DNA of 64,000 nucleotides, taken from Alicyclobacillus acidiphilus NBRC 100859 (GTDB lineage Bacteria; Bacillota; Bacilli; Alicyclobacillales; Alicyclobacillaceae). Below the pieces are notes generated by a model that did not search any database, had not been told where the DNA came from, and saw only the letters and a program-made list of their open reading frames with translations. A program made the position numbers and the translations under genes. Shown here piece by piece: positions 26,940 through 35,841 of the stretch; the first letter of the stretch is position 1; each line of letters starts with the position of its first letter. The stretch is taken from positions 1-64,000 of the forward strand of contig NZ_BCQI01000012.1 in assembly GCF_001544355.1 (NCBI RefSeq), given 5' to 3'.

Positions 26940-28022
26940 ATGAAACGCGTCGACAATTTTAACCCTGGCCCTGCAGCGTTGCCGTTGCCAGTGCTCGAAC
27001 GCATCCAGGCAGAACTGCCGAACTACAAGGATACCGGCATGAGCGTGATGGAACTCAGCCATCGTTCACCGGAATATGAAGCCATTCACCAAGATGCCGA
27101 AGACAGGCTGCGCCGTCTGCTTGGCGTCCCCGCCAATTATCGCGTCTTGTTTCTGCAAGGGGGCGCGAGCCTGCAGTTCGCCATGCTGCCGATGAATTTT
27201 CTGACGCGGGATGAGCGGGCTCATTACGTCCTGACTGGCTCCTGGTCGGAGAAGGCCGCGGACGAGGCTCGGCGGTACGGAGAGGTCTCGGTGGACGATT
27301 GGGCCAAGGCGGAAGGCTACCGCGACATTCCGGAGACCATCGACTTTGGTGGAGAAGACGGGCTGCGCTACGTCCACATCACGTCGAACAATACCATCTA
27401 CGGTACGCAATGGAGGACGCTGCCGAAGCTGTCCGTGCCACTTGTTGCGGACATGTCGAGCGATATTCTGTCGCGGCCGATCGACGTGGCCGACTTCGCC
27501 ATGATTTACGCGGGGGCGCAGAAGAATATCGGCCCTTCCGGCGTCACGGTCGTCGTGATCCGCGAGGACTTCCTGGCTTCAGCCAATGCGGACGTTCCCA
27601 CGATGCTCTCCTACGGGACGCATGTGAAGGCTTCGTCGCTCTATAACACGCCGCCGACGTTCGCGGTTTACGTTATGGCTTGCGTGCTGGAGTGGTTGGA
27701 GGAGAACGGCGGTGTCGCAGGTGCAGAGGCGCGAAATCGCGAGAAGGCTGACCTGCTCTACGGCGTGATCGACAAATATCCTGACTTGTACCTTGGCCAT
27801 GCGTACAAGCGGGCGCGATCGGACATGAATGTCACGTTTCGCCTGCGCGACGATAGCGTGACAAAGGCGTTTTTGCAAGAGGCCGCAGGACGTGAGTTTG
27901 TGGGCGTGAAAGGGTACCGGACGGTGGGCGGCGTGCGCGTTTCGCTGTACAATGCTGTTCCTGTCGAGGCGGCACACAGATTTGCTGAGTTCATGGAGGA
28001 TTTCGCGCGCCGAAACGGCTAA
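26940..28022 (+). CDS. serC: Phosphoserine aminotransferase
   Basis: The 360-residue class V PLP aminotransferase starts VDNFNPGPAALPLPVL, with MELSHRSPEYEAI, and the Schiff-base lysine in YAGAQKNIGPSGVTVV. It makes phosphoserine from 3-phosphohydroxypyruvate and glutamate. It starts 18 bp after serA with a GGGAGTGGAG site, so the two share the riboswitch-controlled transcript. Confidence 0.96.
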   Translation: MKRVDNFNPGPAALPLPVLERIQAELPNYKDTGMSVMELSHRSPEYEAIHQDAEDRLRRLLGVPANYRVLFLQGGASLQFAMLPMNFLTRDERAHYVLTGSWSEKAADEARRYGEVSVDDWAKAEGYRDIPETIDFGGEDGLRYVHITSNNTIYGTQWRTLPKLSVPLVADMSSDILSRPIDVADFAMIYAGAQKNIGPSGVTVVVIREDFLASANADVPTMLSYGTHVKASSLYNTPPTFAVYVMACVLEWLEENGGVAGAEARNREKADLLYGVIDKYPDLYLGHAYKRARSDMNVTFRLRDDSVTKAFLQEAAGREFVGVKGYRTVGGVRVSLYNAVPVEAAHRFAEFMEDFARRNG

Positions 28023-28055
28023 TCTCCGGCGAGGCCAACGACGATGGAGGAACAG

Positions 28056-29162
28056 ATGTTTACAACAGTGTTATTCGACATTGACGGCGTGATGTTGAGC
28101 GAAGAGCGATACTTCGACGCTTCCGCCCTGACGGTTCACGAACTGCTGACGAGTCCGCAATTTCTCGGGTTGCCCTCGATCTCACCCGACTACGCGCCGA
28201 CTCCGGACGACGAGACGATTCAGCAAATCCGAAACCAGGTGTTCGCGGACAACCGAATTCTCGAAGCCTTGAAAAACGTCGGCGTGAACGCGAATTGGGA
28301 TATGGTGTACTTCGTCTTTGCGGCCGAATTGGCAGCGTCCTTGCAGGAGGCTGTGCAGCTTCCCGAAGTATGGGAACAGGTGGTCGACGCGTTGAGCGGG
28401 GGGTGGACCGTCGAGGCGCTTCGCCGCATCGGCCAATTGATCCGCGACGCTCGACCAAATCTTGTCGTAGGGTGGCGCGCGTACGACGCTTTGTATGACG
28501 GCTGCGGATCGCGCGCGGAACTCCTCGAACGCGCGGAGCAGGCGCTCGACGCCCATCTGCCCGGCGGCAACCATCACGCTCTCTGGAATATCGGCCACGA
28601 CACGTTCCAGACCTGGTACTTGGGGGACGAGTACTCGGGCAGATTGACGGGTAAGCGCGGGTTTTTGACGAACGAGTACCCGATTGTCGATCCCGCCGAA
28701 TTCTCCGCATTTCTGGCGTCGCTGAGAGAACGCGGGTATCGTCTTGGCATCGCGACGGGCCGTCCGCAGACCGAGACCCATGTGCCGCTCGAGCATTTTG
28801 GGTGGCTCAAGTATTTCGATTTGCGCTACGTCACGACGGCGTCCGACGTGGTGGAAGCGGAGCGCCAGATTCCATCCGCCCGCCCCTTGTCGAAGCCCCA
28901 TCCATTTTCCTATCTGCGCTCTCTCACTGGCGATCACGATGCGGCCAGTCTGCTCTCACGCACGCTTCCGCTACAGGGCGTTCGACAGAGCGTGCTGATT
29001 ATCGGGGATTCGATCGCAGACGCGCTGGCTGCTGAACGGCTTGGCGCATCGTTCGCGGCGGTGTTGACCGGATTGGAAGGGGAGGCGGCACGTCCGAAAT
29101 TCGAGCGGCTGAACGCCGACTTCATCTTTTCTGATGTCCTCGCCGCCAAGGAATTATTTTAG
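28056..29162 (+). CDS. HAD superfamily hydrolase, serine operon-linked
   Basis: The 368-residue protein begins at ATG 28056 behind ATGGAGGAAC. HAD motif I is FDIDGVML (nucleophile Asp plus acid Asp). GIATGRPQTET supplies a motif II-like threonine, then KPHP gives the motif III lysine, and IIGDSIADALAAERLGA motif IV. A helical cap of about 180 residues separates motif I from II. It follows serC by 33 bp in the same direction. No SerB is otherwise seen, so phosphoserine phosphatase activity is a reasonable guess from position. The sequence itself only supports a general phosphatase. Confidence 0.75.
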   Translation: MFTTVLFDIDGVMLSEERYFDASALTVHELLTSPQFLGLPSISPDYAPTPDDETIQQIRNQVFADNRILEALKNVGVNANWDMVYFVFAAELAASLQEAVQLPEVWEQVVDALSGGWTVEALRRIGQLIRDARPNLVVGWRAYDALYDGCGSRAELLERAEQALDAHLPGGNHHALWNIGHDTFQTWYLGDEYSGRLTGKRGFLTNEYPIVDPAEFSAFLASLRERGYRLGIATGRPQTETHVPLEHFGWLKYFDLRYVTTASDVVEAERQIPSARPLSKPHPFSYLRSLTGDHDAASLLSRTLPLQGVRQSVLIIGDSIADALAAERLGASFAAVLTGLEGEAARPKFERLNADFIFSDVLAAKELF

Positions 29163-29220
29163 GACTTGCGTGCGGTGAGCGACCGTGCTAAGATATCACA
29201 TGTCGCGCCGCTTGCTTCAT

Positions 29221-29313
29221 GGAGAGATGTCCGAGTTGGCCGAAGGAGCACGATTGGAAATCGTGTAGGCGGGTTAAACCGTCTCGAGGGTTCGAATCCC
29301 TCTCTCTCCGCCA
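29221..29313 (+). tRNA. tRNA-Ser (GGA)
   Basis: This is a 93-nt type II tRNA with acceptor GGAGAGA/TCTCTCC, discriminator G and encoded CCA. The anticodon loop TTGGAAA gives GGA. It has a long variable arm. It is first of three plus-strand tRNAs. Confidence 0.95.
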
Positions 29314-29379
29314 GATTTACTGACATTCGTCAGTAGTCGAAGTAGAATGTTTCTTCGATGCGCGAAAGCGACAACGGAC

Positions 29380-29456
29380 GGCGGCGTAGCTCAGGTGGTC
29401 AGAGCACACGGTTCATACCCGTGGTGTCGGGGGTTCAAATCCCTCCGCCGCTACCA
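29380..29456 (+). tRNA. tRNA-Met (CAT)
   Basis: This is a 77-nt tRNA with acceptor GGCGGCG/CGCCGCT (terminal G:T), discriminator A and encoded CCA. The anticodon loop TTCATAC gives CAT. The paired first base and the lack of the three-G:C anticodon stem end favour elongator methionine. A lysidine-modified Ile-CAT tRNA cannot be fully excluded by eye. Confidence 0.88.
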
Positions 29457-29471
29457 GACTTCCGCAGATTC

Positions 29472-29546
29472 GCCACCTTGGCTCAGGGGTAGAGCGGCTC
29501 ACTCGTAATGAGCAGGTCGTCGGTTCAAATCCGACAGGTGGCTCCA
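29472..29546 (+). tRNA. tRNA-Thr (CGT)
   Basis: This is a 75-nt tRNA with acceptor GCCACCT/AGGTGGC, discriminator T and encoded CCA. The anticodon stem GCTCA/TGAGC has loop CTCGTAA, giving CGT for ACG codons. Confidence 0.94.
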
Positions 29547-29557
29547 TATGTACGAAG

Positions 29558-29607
29558 AAAAAGGACTGTTCCGTGCGTCGTCAGCGGCGACTTGGAACAG
29601 TCCTTTT
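29558..29607. terminator. Bidirectional terminator between the tRNAs and the acetate transporter
   Basis: AAAAAGGACTGTTCC (29558-29572) pairs with GGAACAGTCCTTTT (29594-29607). A/T runs on both sides let it end the plus-strand tRNA transcript and the minus-strand acsA operon. Confidence 0.88.
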
Positions 29608-29614
29608 CTCACTA

Positions 29615-30175
29615 TCAAGTTCCTGATTTGGCGAAAGGCTTGCCCAGTGGCAAAATGGTCGTGCCGGCCGTGGCGTTGATGACAGTGGCGAAAGACGTAT
29701 ATAGTGCGAGAAGGCCGCACAGCAATCCAACCCAGCCTCCTGCGGTTGAACTAATCAGCCCAAAGCCGTTCAAGGCCAACAGGAGGAAAGCAATCCAGAG
29801 CGTCAGGAAAACAAAATTCAGCGCCTTGGTCAAATAGAATGAACCAAACCAGAGAAAGAGCGTTAAGATGCCGAAGAAGAGCAAGAATACACCGATGCCG
29901 GCTTGGGGGGCGGCTTTCTCAATGAAGTAGAACGCGATCCAGAAGGCTCCGTAGGAAGAAAAGGCGGTCGCCCCGAATGTGTTGCCCTTTCGAAACTCCC
30001 ACATACCAGCGAGCAATTGGACGCCGCCGCCATACGCCAAGGCTAGGCCAAGGACGACACCGAGGGCATTGCTGCTGGTGACACCCGCGTTGACCAAACT
30101 GAGAACGCACGTCGTGATCCCAAAACCGGCTAACCCCAAAGGACCAGGATCAGCAATTTTCGTCTCTCCCGCCAT
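29615..30175 (-). CDS. satP: Acetate/succinate uptake transporter, GPR1/FUN34/YaaH family
   Basis: The 186-residue protein starts at ATG 30175 behind AGAAGGA. The N-terminal ADPGPLGLAGFG is the family's NPAPLGL-like signature. Six hydrophobic segments follow, with GMWEFRKGNTFGATAFSSYG as the conserved second motif. It is predicted to import acetate across the membrane. It follows acsA on the same strand, so uptake and activation of acetate would be made together. Confidence 0.88.
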   Translation of the reverse strand: MAGETKIADPGPLGLAGFGITTCVLSLVNAGVTSSNALGVVLGLALAYGGGVQLLAGMWEFRKGNTFGATAFSSYGAFWIAFYFIEKAAPQAGIGVFLLFFGILTLFLWFGSFYLTKALNFVFLTLWIAFLLLALNGFGLISSTAGGWVGLLCGLLALYTSFATVINATAGTTILPLGKPFAKSGT

Positions 30176-30279
30176 GGTCAATCCTTCTTTCCGCTCAAAA
30201 TTGAAATGGTCGGCGAATTGAGTTCCATCAGCAGGTTGTTTTGCGAGCGGCCATCCCCCCTTTCAAGGGGCAGCGAATG

Positions 30280-32235
30280 TCATTCGCTGTCCTTGTATTG
30301 TGCTTTCAAGGCTTCGACGACGCTTGGATCCGCCAAGGTCGTCGTGTCGCCGAGAACCCGGCCCTCTGCGATGTCGCGCAGCAGTCGCCGCATGATCTTG
30401 GCGCTGCGCGTCTTCGGCAGCTCCGCGGTGAAGTGGATTTCCTCCGGTCTCGCCATCGCGCCAATCTTGTCGACGACATATTGCTTCAGTTCAGCGACGA
30501 GTTGATCGTTGACTTCGACGCCTTCCTTGACCGTGACGAACGCGGCAATCGCCTGGCCCTTCACTTCGTGGGAGCGGCCGATCACGGCGGCTTCCGCAAC
30601 CGCTGGATGCGCGTCCAACGCGCTCTCGACTTCAGCCGTTCCGATGCGGTGCCCGGAGACGTTGATGACATCGTCGATCCGGCCGAGGATCCACAGGTAG
30701 CCGTCCTCGTCCCTGTGCGCGCCGTCACCCGGCAAATACACGCCTTCAAACTTTCCGAAGTACGTGTTGCGGAACCGTTCGTCGTCACCCCACACGGTGC
30801 GAAGCATGGAGGGCCAGGGTTTCTTGATGACCAAGTAGCCGCCGTTGTTGAAGTCGACCGATTCGCCGTTTTCGTCGACCACGTCGACATCGATGCCAGG
30901 CACAGGCCGCGTCGCCGATCCCGGTTTCGTCGCGACCAAACCCGGCAGCGGGGCAATCATCGCGCAGCCCGTCTCTGTCTGCCACCACGTATCAACGATT
31001 GGGCAGCGATCTTGGCCCACATAGTGGTGGAACCACAACCAAGCGTCTGGATTGATGGGTTCGCCCACCGTGCCGAGCAGCCGCAACGTGCTGAGATCGT
31101 GGGATTCGACGTGCTGCGTTCCCCACTTCATGCAAGTGCGGATTGACGTAGGCGCCGTATAGAAGATGGTGACGCCGTACTTTTCGATGATGGACCAGTA
31201 GCGATCCCGCTCCGGATAATCCGGCGAACCTTCGTACATGACGACTGTGCCGCCGGCGGACAGCGGTCCGTAGACAAGGTACGTGTGGCCCGTGATCCAA
31301 CCGATATCGGCGCTGCAGAAGAAGACGTCGTTGTCCTTCAAATCGAACACGGAGCGAATCGACGTGTTGGCGCCGGTGAGGTAGCCTCCGGTCGAGTGCA
31401 CGATGCCCTTTGGCTTGCCAGTCGTCCCAGACGTATAGAGGAGGAAGAGGATGTCTTCCGAATCCATCGGTTCGGCGGGGAAGGGGGTTTTCGGCGAGTT
31501 TTCGACGAGATCGGACCACAGGATGTCGCGCCCTTCGTGCAGGGTGATATTCGCTGCCGCACCCACGCGTTCAACCACCAGCACTTTCTCGACTGGGGTG
31601 TCGATCACGGCCTCGTCCGCGTTCGCCTTGAGCGGGATGACTTTGCCGCGCCGCCAGCCGCCGTCGGCTGTGATCAACAGCTTCGAGTCCGCGTCCAAGA
31701 TGCGCTCGCGAAGCGCTTTCGCAGAAAATCCACCGAAGACGACGGAGTGAATCGCGCCAATTTTCGCACATGCCAAAACAGAGATTGGCAGCTCTGGAAT
31801 CATCGGAAGGTAGATGGTGACGCGATCGCCTTTCTTGACGCCCAGGCTCTTGAAGGCGTGCGCAGCTTTATCGACTTCTCGGCGCAACATGTCGTATGTC
31901 ATGACGCGATGGTCGCCAGGTTCGCCTTCCCAAATGATTGCGGCCTTGTTCTTGCGATGGTTGAGCGTATGGCGATCCACACAGTTATACGCGGCGTTTA
32001 GCTTTCCGCCAAGAAACCATTGGGCATGAGGGGGCTCCCACTTGCAAACGCTTTCAAATTCCTGGAACCAAGTCAAGTTGGACGCTTGCTGCGCCCAGTA
32101 TGCTTCAGGATTCGCGAGGGCTTCCTCATAAATGCGCTCATCGTTGAAATTCGCTTGATTTCGAAATGCTTCGTCAGGCTGGAACAAGCGCGACTCGTGA
32201 AGCAGCGTATCCAACCGTTCACTCTTGACGTCCAT
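30280..32235 (-). CDS. acsA: Acetyl-CoA synthetase
   Basis: The 651-residue AMP-forming enzyme has P-loop [18 protein letters not shown], the DGYLWILGR hinge and the C-terminal [14 protein letters not shown]. The lysine in the last motif is the usual target of inhibitory acetylation. It activates acetate to acetyl-CoA with ATP. The length and domain order are canonical. The transporter gene lies about 105 bp downstream. A 19-bp palindrome (CAGCGAATG, T, CATTCGCTG) spans the stop codon and could modulate read-through to it. Confidence 0.95.
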   Translation of the reverse strand: MDVKSERLDTLLHESRLFQPDEAFRNQANFNDERIYEEALANPEAYWAQQASNLTWFQEFESVCKWEPPHAQWFLGGKLNAAYNCVDRHTLNHRKNKAAIIWEGEPGDHRVMTYDMLRREVDKAAHAFKSLGVKKGDRVTIYLPMIPELPISVLACAKIGAIHSVVFGGFSAKALRERILDADSKLLITADGGWRRGKVIPLKANADEAVIDTPVEKVLVVERVGAAANITLHEGRDILWSDLVENSPKTPFPAEPMDSEDILFLLYTSGTTGKPKGIVHSTGGYLTGANTSIRSVFDLKDNDVFFCSADIGWITGHTYLVYGPLSAGGTVVMYEGSPDYPERDRYWSIIEKYGVTIFYTAPTSIRTCMKWGTQHVESHDLSTLRLLGTVGEPINPDAWLWFHHYVGQDRCPIVDTWWQTETGCAMIAPLPGLVATKPGSATRPVPGIDVDVVDENGESVDFNNGGYLVIKKPWPSMLRTVWGDDERFRNTYFGKFEGVYLPGDGAHRDEDGYLWILGRIDDVINVSGHRIGTAEVESALDAHPAVAEAAVIGRSHEVKGQAIAAFVTVKEGVEVNDQLVAELKQYVVDKIGAMARPEEIHFTAELPKTRSAKIMRRLLRDIAEGRVLGDTTTLADPSVVEALKAQYKDSE

Positions 32236-32439
32236 GGATGTTGCCCCTCTCCATCAAATGATTCAGACTGCAACAGAGTCTCTGAACAAATCATAGTGGA
32301 CGAATAGGAAAATAACAACGTCACGTAGGTGCTAATAGATGCTATTCGAGAACGATCCGAATTTATCACTGCTTCGGAAAACAGTCACCCGGGGTGTTTT
32401 CATGGGGGCATGAGAAGGGCCTTAAAGAGGTATAACAAA

Positions 32440-32458
32440 GGGACCCCAAGCGGGTCCC
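32440..32458 (-). terminator. Terminator-like hairpin downstream of the DUF1292 gene
   Basis: GGGACCC and GGGTCCC form a 7-bp stem. On the minus strand it is followed by CTTTGTTA, a weak T-rich tail, 38 bp after the DUF1292 stop. Confidence 0.6.
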
Positions 32459-32495
32459 TCTCCGTTGCGAAAACGATGGAAGAACTCAGGAGAAA

Positions 32496-32804
32496 TCAGT
32501 CCTCGTCCTCGTCTTCTTCGTCCTCATCAAACAGGTCGTCGTTATAGGCGTCGACAACTCGCTGCCATTCTTCGTCATTGTCGATCTCCGCAAGCACCAT
32601 TTGGTCGCCTTCTTCACCGTCGATCCGGAAAATGACGCCTTCTTCCATATCTTCGTCAATCGGGAGGAGGACAGCGTAATCTTTCTCGTCCACCGTCAGA
32701 ACTTCCCCGAGGACAAATTGGTGTTCTTCTCCGTTATCATCCTCGAGGACAATAATTTCGTCGTCGTGATCGTGGTCGTGGTCATGTTGATGCTCGTCCG
32801 CCAT
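32496..32804 (-). CDS. DUF1292 (YrzB-like) acidic protein with His-rich N-terminus
   Basis: The 102-residue product has a central DUF1292 segment (IIVLEDDNGEEHQFVLGEVL, then VDEKDYAVLLPIDE). Its C-terminus is almost entirely Asp/Glu. The N-terminus MADEHQHDHDHDHDD alternates His and Asp, which could bind metal; that extension is unusual for the family. The family is widespread in Bacillota and its role is unknown. The gene is monocistronic, with its own terminator. Confidence 0.85.
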   Translation of the reverse strand: MADEHQHDHDHDHDDEIIVLEDDNGEEHQFVLGEVLTVDEKDYAVLLPIDEDMEEGVIFRIDGEEGDQMVLAEIDNDEEWQRVVDAYNDDLFDEDEEDEDED

Positions 32805-32957
32805 GCTCTTTCATTCCTATCCGCTATCCAAATTTGGCTGGTGCCATGTCTGCAAAAACATAACACCATACGATACGAGTGTCAACGAACGACTGCCGAA
32901 TCATACCTCGACCGACACACTTTTTAGAAATTGGAGGTGTGTCAATACAAGCGCGAT

Positions 32958-33305
32958 TCACGAACGCTTTTCCACGGCATTTGCGAGCCGCGCTGTCACT
33001 TCCTCCAACAACGTGTTCAAACTTGCCTGCGCGTCTTCAAATGCTTTGACAACCGGCATGCCTTCCAGTTGCTGCAGGATTTTGTCCGTTTCTTCAAGCA
33101 GATAGTGATAATGCATCGGCGGCACGCGTCGAGCTTGAAATTCCGCAACCTGTTCGCGCAGTTCACGAAATCGGCGAAGCAGGTTGACTGCTTCAGGGTG
33201 TGCTTGCAGTTCGGCATCGGCCCTTTGATAGGCGTATGCTTCCGGGGAGTCGAGTATGAGATCAGCGAGTTCACCGGCGCGAAGCAACAGTTCCGTTCTA
33301 TCCAT
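32958..33305 (-). CDS. YlbF/YmcA family (RicF-like) protein
   Basis: The 115-residue, entirely helical protein starts at ATG 33305 behind GAGGTG. LILDSPEAYAYQRADAELQA followed by HPEAVNLLRRFRELREQV is the YlbF/YmcA signature of small coiled-coil proteins. In Bacillus these form the RicAFT complex affecting RNase Y, competence and sporulation. Which paralogue this represents (YlbF, YmcA or YheA) is not decided here. The next gene on this strand, upstream, is an IDEAL-domain protein. Confidence 0.8.
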   Translation of the reverse strand: MDRTELLLRAGELADLILDSPEAYAYQRADAELQAHPEAVNLLRRFRELREQVAEFQARRVPPMHYHYLLEETDKILQQLEGMPVVKAFEDAQASLNTLLEEVTARLANAVEKRS

Positions 33306-33460
33306 GGGCGACACCTCATCTATACAAAGCGTGATCGCGAATCGAACACCGTGATCACTCGACGGCCATCAGCTTCTCCAAGCCCGTTTGGCTTCATACC
33401 AAGTCATGGACTCATGTCCCTGACGGCTCGATGTTGCGAAGCGGCGTCAATGACTGACTG

Positions 33461-33949
33461 CTACAGGAATCGGCGCGCGTTCCACACAGACTTGTCGTCG
33501 CCTCGCTGCAGTTCTTCGAGTTCTCGAATCGCCATGTCGAACAGTGCCCGATCACGGGTGTCCAACGCCTGATCGATTTGCATTCGAATTCGTTCCCGGC
33601 GCAATGCCCGCGCTTCCACCTCGGACAGGACTTCCTTCACTTCCGGTGGAATCGGTAGATCTGGGAGATTGACGAACACATAAAGCTTGTCGGACGACAT
33701 GCTGTTCGCGAAGAACAACTGCAGCGTCTGCAGCACCTCATCCGGTTGGCTTACTTTCTTTATGCGACCATTGATAGGGATACGAGCAATCATTCCGTGC
33801 CGGCCGATAATCAGCAACGGTACATTCTCCAACACGATGTTCGTGGCTTCCAATTGACCGTGTCGCGAAGCCAGAAAATCGATGACGCTATCTGCTCCAG
33901 CCGGCAGAAGCTTGGTCTTTAAAATCAAAAGATCGTCTTTCGTCATCAT
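33461..33949 (-). CDS. IDEAL-domain protein
   Basis: The 162-residue product starts at ATG 33949 behind GAAGGAGTG; the frame is open for about 120 codons upstream, but that part lacks coding character. The C-terminal IDQALDTRDRALFDMAIREL matches the short IDEAL motif found in several small Bacillota proteins. The N-terminal about 110 residues form a mixed alpha/beta domain I do not recognise (KTKLLPAGADSVIDFLASRH). It has no membrane segments. Its role is unknown; IDEAL proteins in Bacilli often act as adaptors or regulators. Confidence 0.7.
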   Translation of the reverse strand: MMTKDDLLILKTKLLPAGADSVIDFLASRHGQLEATNIVLENVPLLIIGRHGMIARIPINGRIKKVSQPDEVLQTLQLFFANSMSSDKLYVFVNLPDLPIPPEVKEVLSEVEARALRRERIRMQIDQALDTRDRALFDMAIRELEELQRGDDKSVWNARRFL

Positions 33950-34212
33950 CGAAATCACTCCTTCGTCGGCGGAGTCAGCCAGTTGTGTTATCATACGCCG
34001 ATGCGCCGTCAAGCTGTCACCAAAGCGGCACCCATCATTGCAACGTGGCTCACTTGCAGCCGTTCCATGCGCGTGAACTTCGAATGTGCAGTTATTGTAG
34101 CAAAAGTTAAAACGCGAGGAAAGTGAACGAAGCGGGAATTGGAAGGGCATGAACGGATTACCTCGGTTGTCTTCGACGACGGCGTTTGATACTACCCTTG
34201 GAGGGGATGCCG

Positions 34213-34416
34213 ATGGACGAGTGGGTGTACTTCGCGGGTTTGTACGATACGAAGTTCGAAGCGTATTGTGCTGTGATGTGGGTTGAAGCGGACGAACGGA
34301 TTCGACGTTCGGCACGGCCTACGGAAGTGGAAATTTACCGTTCCCGCGGTGGTCGTTATGGCGTTCGATTCCGTCGGCAGGAAAACGCGTCGTCGTCGTC
34401 GTTGGCGAGAGTGTGA
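34213..34416 (+). CDS. Small conserved-looking hypothetical protein (67 aa)
   Basis: ATG 34213 lies seven bases after GGAGGGG; an in-frame ATG at 34207 is too close to it. The product MDEWVYFAGLYDTKFEAYCA is rich in aromatic residues, then basic (EIYRSRGGRYGVRFRRQENA), with a Ser-rich end. The codon pattern looks genuine and a terminator follows at 34443. I do not recognise the family. Confidence 0.55.
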   Translation: MDEWVYFAGLYDTKFEAYCAVMWVEADERIRRSARPTEVEIYRSRGGRYGVRFRRQENASSSSLARV

Positions 34417-34442
34417 TGGAGTACACGACAGCAATTGTAAAC

Positions 34443-34471
34443 AAAAGGCTGCCCAAGGCGGGCAGCCTTTT
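34443..34471. terminator. Bidirectional terminator
   Basis: AAAAGGCTGCC (34443-34453) and GGCAGCCTTTT (34461-34471) form an 11-bp stem between the convergent genes at 34213 and 34482. Confidence 0.85.
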
Positions 34472-34481
34472 GCCTATAGGC

Positions 34482-34919
34482 TCAGTGACTGGTCGCGCGA
34501 TACGCGTCGTCCGAATCCATGAGATAGGAAATCGTTTCGTTTGGTATTGATGCATCGCCTTCGTGTTTCCTGTCTCGGGATTCCTCCGATCTCGCTGACG
34601 AGTCTTTGCCGGATGTTTCCTTCCCAGACGAGTGGGAATGTTTTCCCTGGTTCTCCTTTTGTCCAGTCGGCGACTCGTTCTTCGCTGCCTGTTTACCCGA
34701 TTCGCCGCTTTTCTTATCACCCGCTATGAGCGTCGTCGCGTATCTCATCGGACACCATCCGGTGACGCCTTCGGCCACCTTCATCGCGCCGTACGACAGG
34801 AGAAACGCCCTAGTCAATACGGATTGCCGACGCCCCCGCGTTGCGCTCGCAATGCTCAGGACTCCTGTGGCCAGGCGAAAGTATCGATCCGGCATCGACA
34901 GGTTGGCTTCCACACCCAT
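34482..34919 (-). CDS. YgaP-like (DUF2892) membrane domain protein with disordered tail
   Basis: The start is ATG 34919, eight bases after GGAGG. Residues 1-65 (GVEANLSMPDRYFRLATGVL onward, ending EGVTGWCPMRY) match the two-helix DUF2892 membrane domain, which ends in the usual TGWCP motif. The remaining about 80 residues are polar and low-complexity (Ser, Lys, Glu, Gly), ending SYLMDSDDAYRATSH. It is predicted to sit in the membrane with a cytosolic tail; its role is unknown. Confidence 0.75.
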   Translation of the reverse strand: MGVEANLSMPDRYFRLATGVLSIASATRGRRQSVLTRAFLLSYGAMKVAEGVTGWCPMRYATTLIAGDKKSGESGKQAAKNESPTGQKENQGKHSHSSGKETSGKDSSARSEESRDRKHEGDASIPNETISYLMDSDDAYRATSH

Positions 34920-35030
34920 TTCCATGTCCTCCTTCCATATTCGTAGGTTCAGTATCCGCAACGAGTTCAATGATCATCCAAGCCGGCATGGAATTTATTC
35001 GGATTTAGACGCCCTTGAGGAAGGGCGGGG

Positions 35031-35070
35031 GCTGGCGGGGGCTGGCGGGGGCTGGCGGGGGCTGGCGGGC
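35031..35070 (+). repeat. 10-bp tandem repeat (GCTGGCGGGG), 4 units
   Basis: Four head-to-tail units adjoin hairpin repeat copy B on its left. The whole 34920-35841 gap is non-coding. It holds this array, two hairpin repeats, related CCAACCCGCC/CCCCGCC-type low-complexity DNA (35262-35330 and 35642-35750) and the clpP control region. Confidence 0.9.
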
Positions 35071-35261
35071 GAATAGGCGGCTTTCAGCCGCTTATTTCGG
35101 CGACATGGCGGGATCGAAGGCAAATAGGCGGCTCTCAGTCGCTTATTTACCTCCGATGCCCCGGAATGACGCGGTTTCAGTCAATTAAGCGGCTGTGGGC
35201 CCCTTATTCGGCGCTGATCAGACGATTCGACACATTTAAGCGGCCTGGGGCCGCTTATTCG
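35071..35261. repeat. Dispersed multi-hairpin repeat, copy B
   Basis: Hairpins of AATAGGCGGC.../...GCCGCTTATT form lie near 35072, 35121, 35184 and 35235. It is nearly identical to copy C 380 bp further on. In hairpin two the innermost pair is T:A, where copies A and C have C:G, so pairing is kept despite base change. The right end TTATTCGCCAACCCGCC mirrors the left end. Confidence 0.9.
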
Positions 35262-35451
35262 CCAACCCGCCCCCGCCCAATCACGCCACCCGCCCCCGCC
35301 CAGCTGCCCAAGACTCGCCGTTTGCCAGAATTATGCGGCAGGCCGGGCAGATAGCGCCGCGATCGCGGTGGGCGAGGGGCGAGTTGCCCGGCGCAATGGA
35401 CAAAGTTCTGTTGTGGCGGCGCGATCGCGACGGGGGCGGAGGTTGGCGGGC

Positions 35452-35641
35452 GAATAGGCGGCTCTCAGCCGCTTATTTCGGCGACATGGCCCAAGCGAAG
35501 ACAAATAGGCGGCCCGAGGCCGCTTATTTGCCTCCGATGCCTCGGAATGACGCGGTTTCAGTCGATTAAGCGGCTGTGGGCCCCTTATTTGGCGCTGATC
35601 AGACGATTCGACACATTTAAGCGGCCTGGGGCCGCTTATTC
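35452..35641. repeat. Dispersed multi-hairpin repeat, copy C
   Basis: It has the same four hairpins and the same linkers as copy B (for example GACGATTCGACACATTTAAG and CGGAATGACGCGGTTTCAGT), with a few substitutions. Its flanks (GGTTGGCGGG on the left, CCAACCCGCC on the right) are rough inverted repeats. About 180 bp separate it from clpP. Confidence 0.9.
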
Positions 35642-35757
35642 GCCAACCCGCCAACCCGCCCCCGCCCAATCACGCCACCCGCCACGCGCCAACCCGCTGC
35701 CCAAGACTCGCCCCCGCCCGATCACGCCACCCGCCACGCGCCTCCGCTTCCCTTTAA

Positions 35758-35803
35758 TTTGACTTTGACTAATCTTGACTAAATGGTCTTTTTGATCGAT
35801 AGT
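35758..35803 (+). promoter_or_regulatory. CtsR heat-shock operator and promoter of clpP
   Basis: Three TTTGACT-type heptads lie at 35758-35764, 35764-35770 and 35774-35780. The last two, separated by 3 bp, read on the minus strand AGTCAAG-ATT-AGTCAAA, close to the CtsR consensus RGTCAAA-NAN-RGTCAAA. TTGACT (35775-35780) can serve as -35, with GATAGT at 35798-35803 as a weak -10. CtsR repression of clpP is standard in Bacillota. Confidence 0.75.
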
Positions 35804-35841
35804 GGGTATTGTAGTGTTATGACGATGAGGAGGTCTTCAGG

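Noticed and set aside
33950..34315. Upstream extension of the IDEAL-domain protein
   Set aside because: The about 120 extra codons have no family-like character, and a strong ribosome site precedes ATG 33949.
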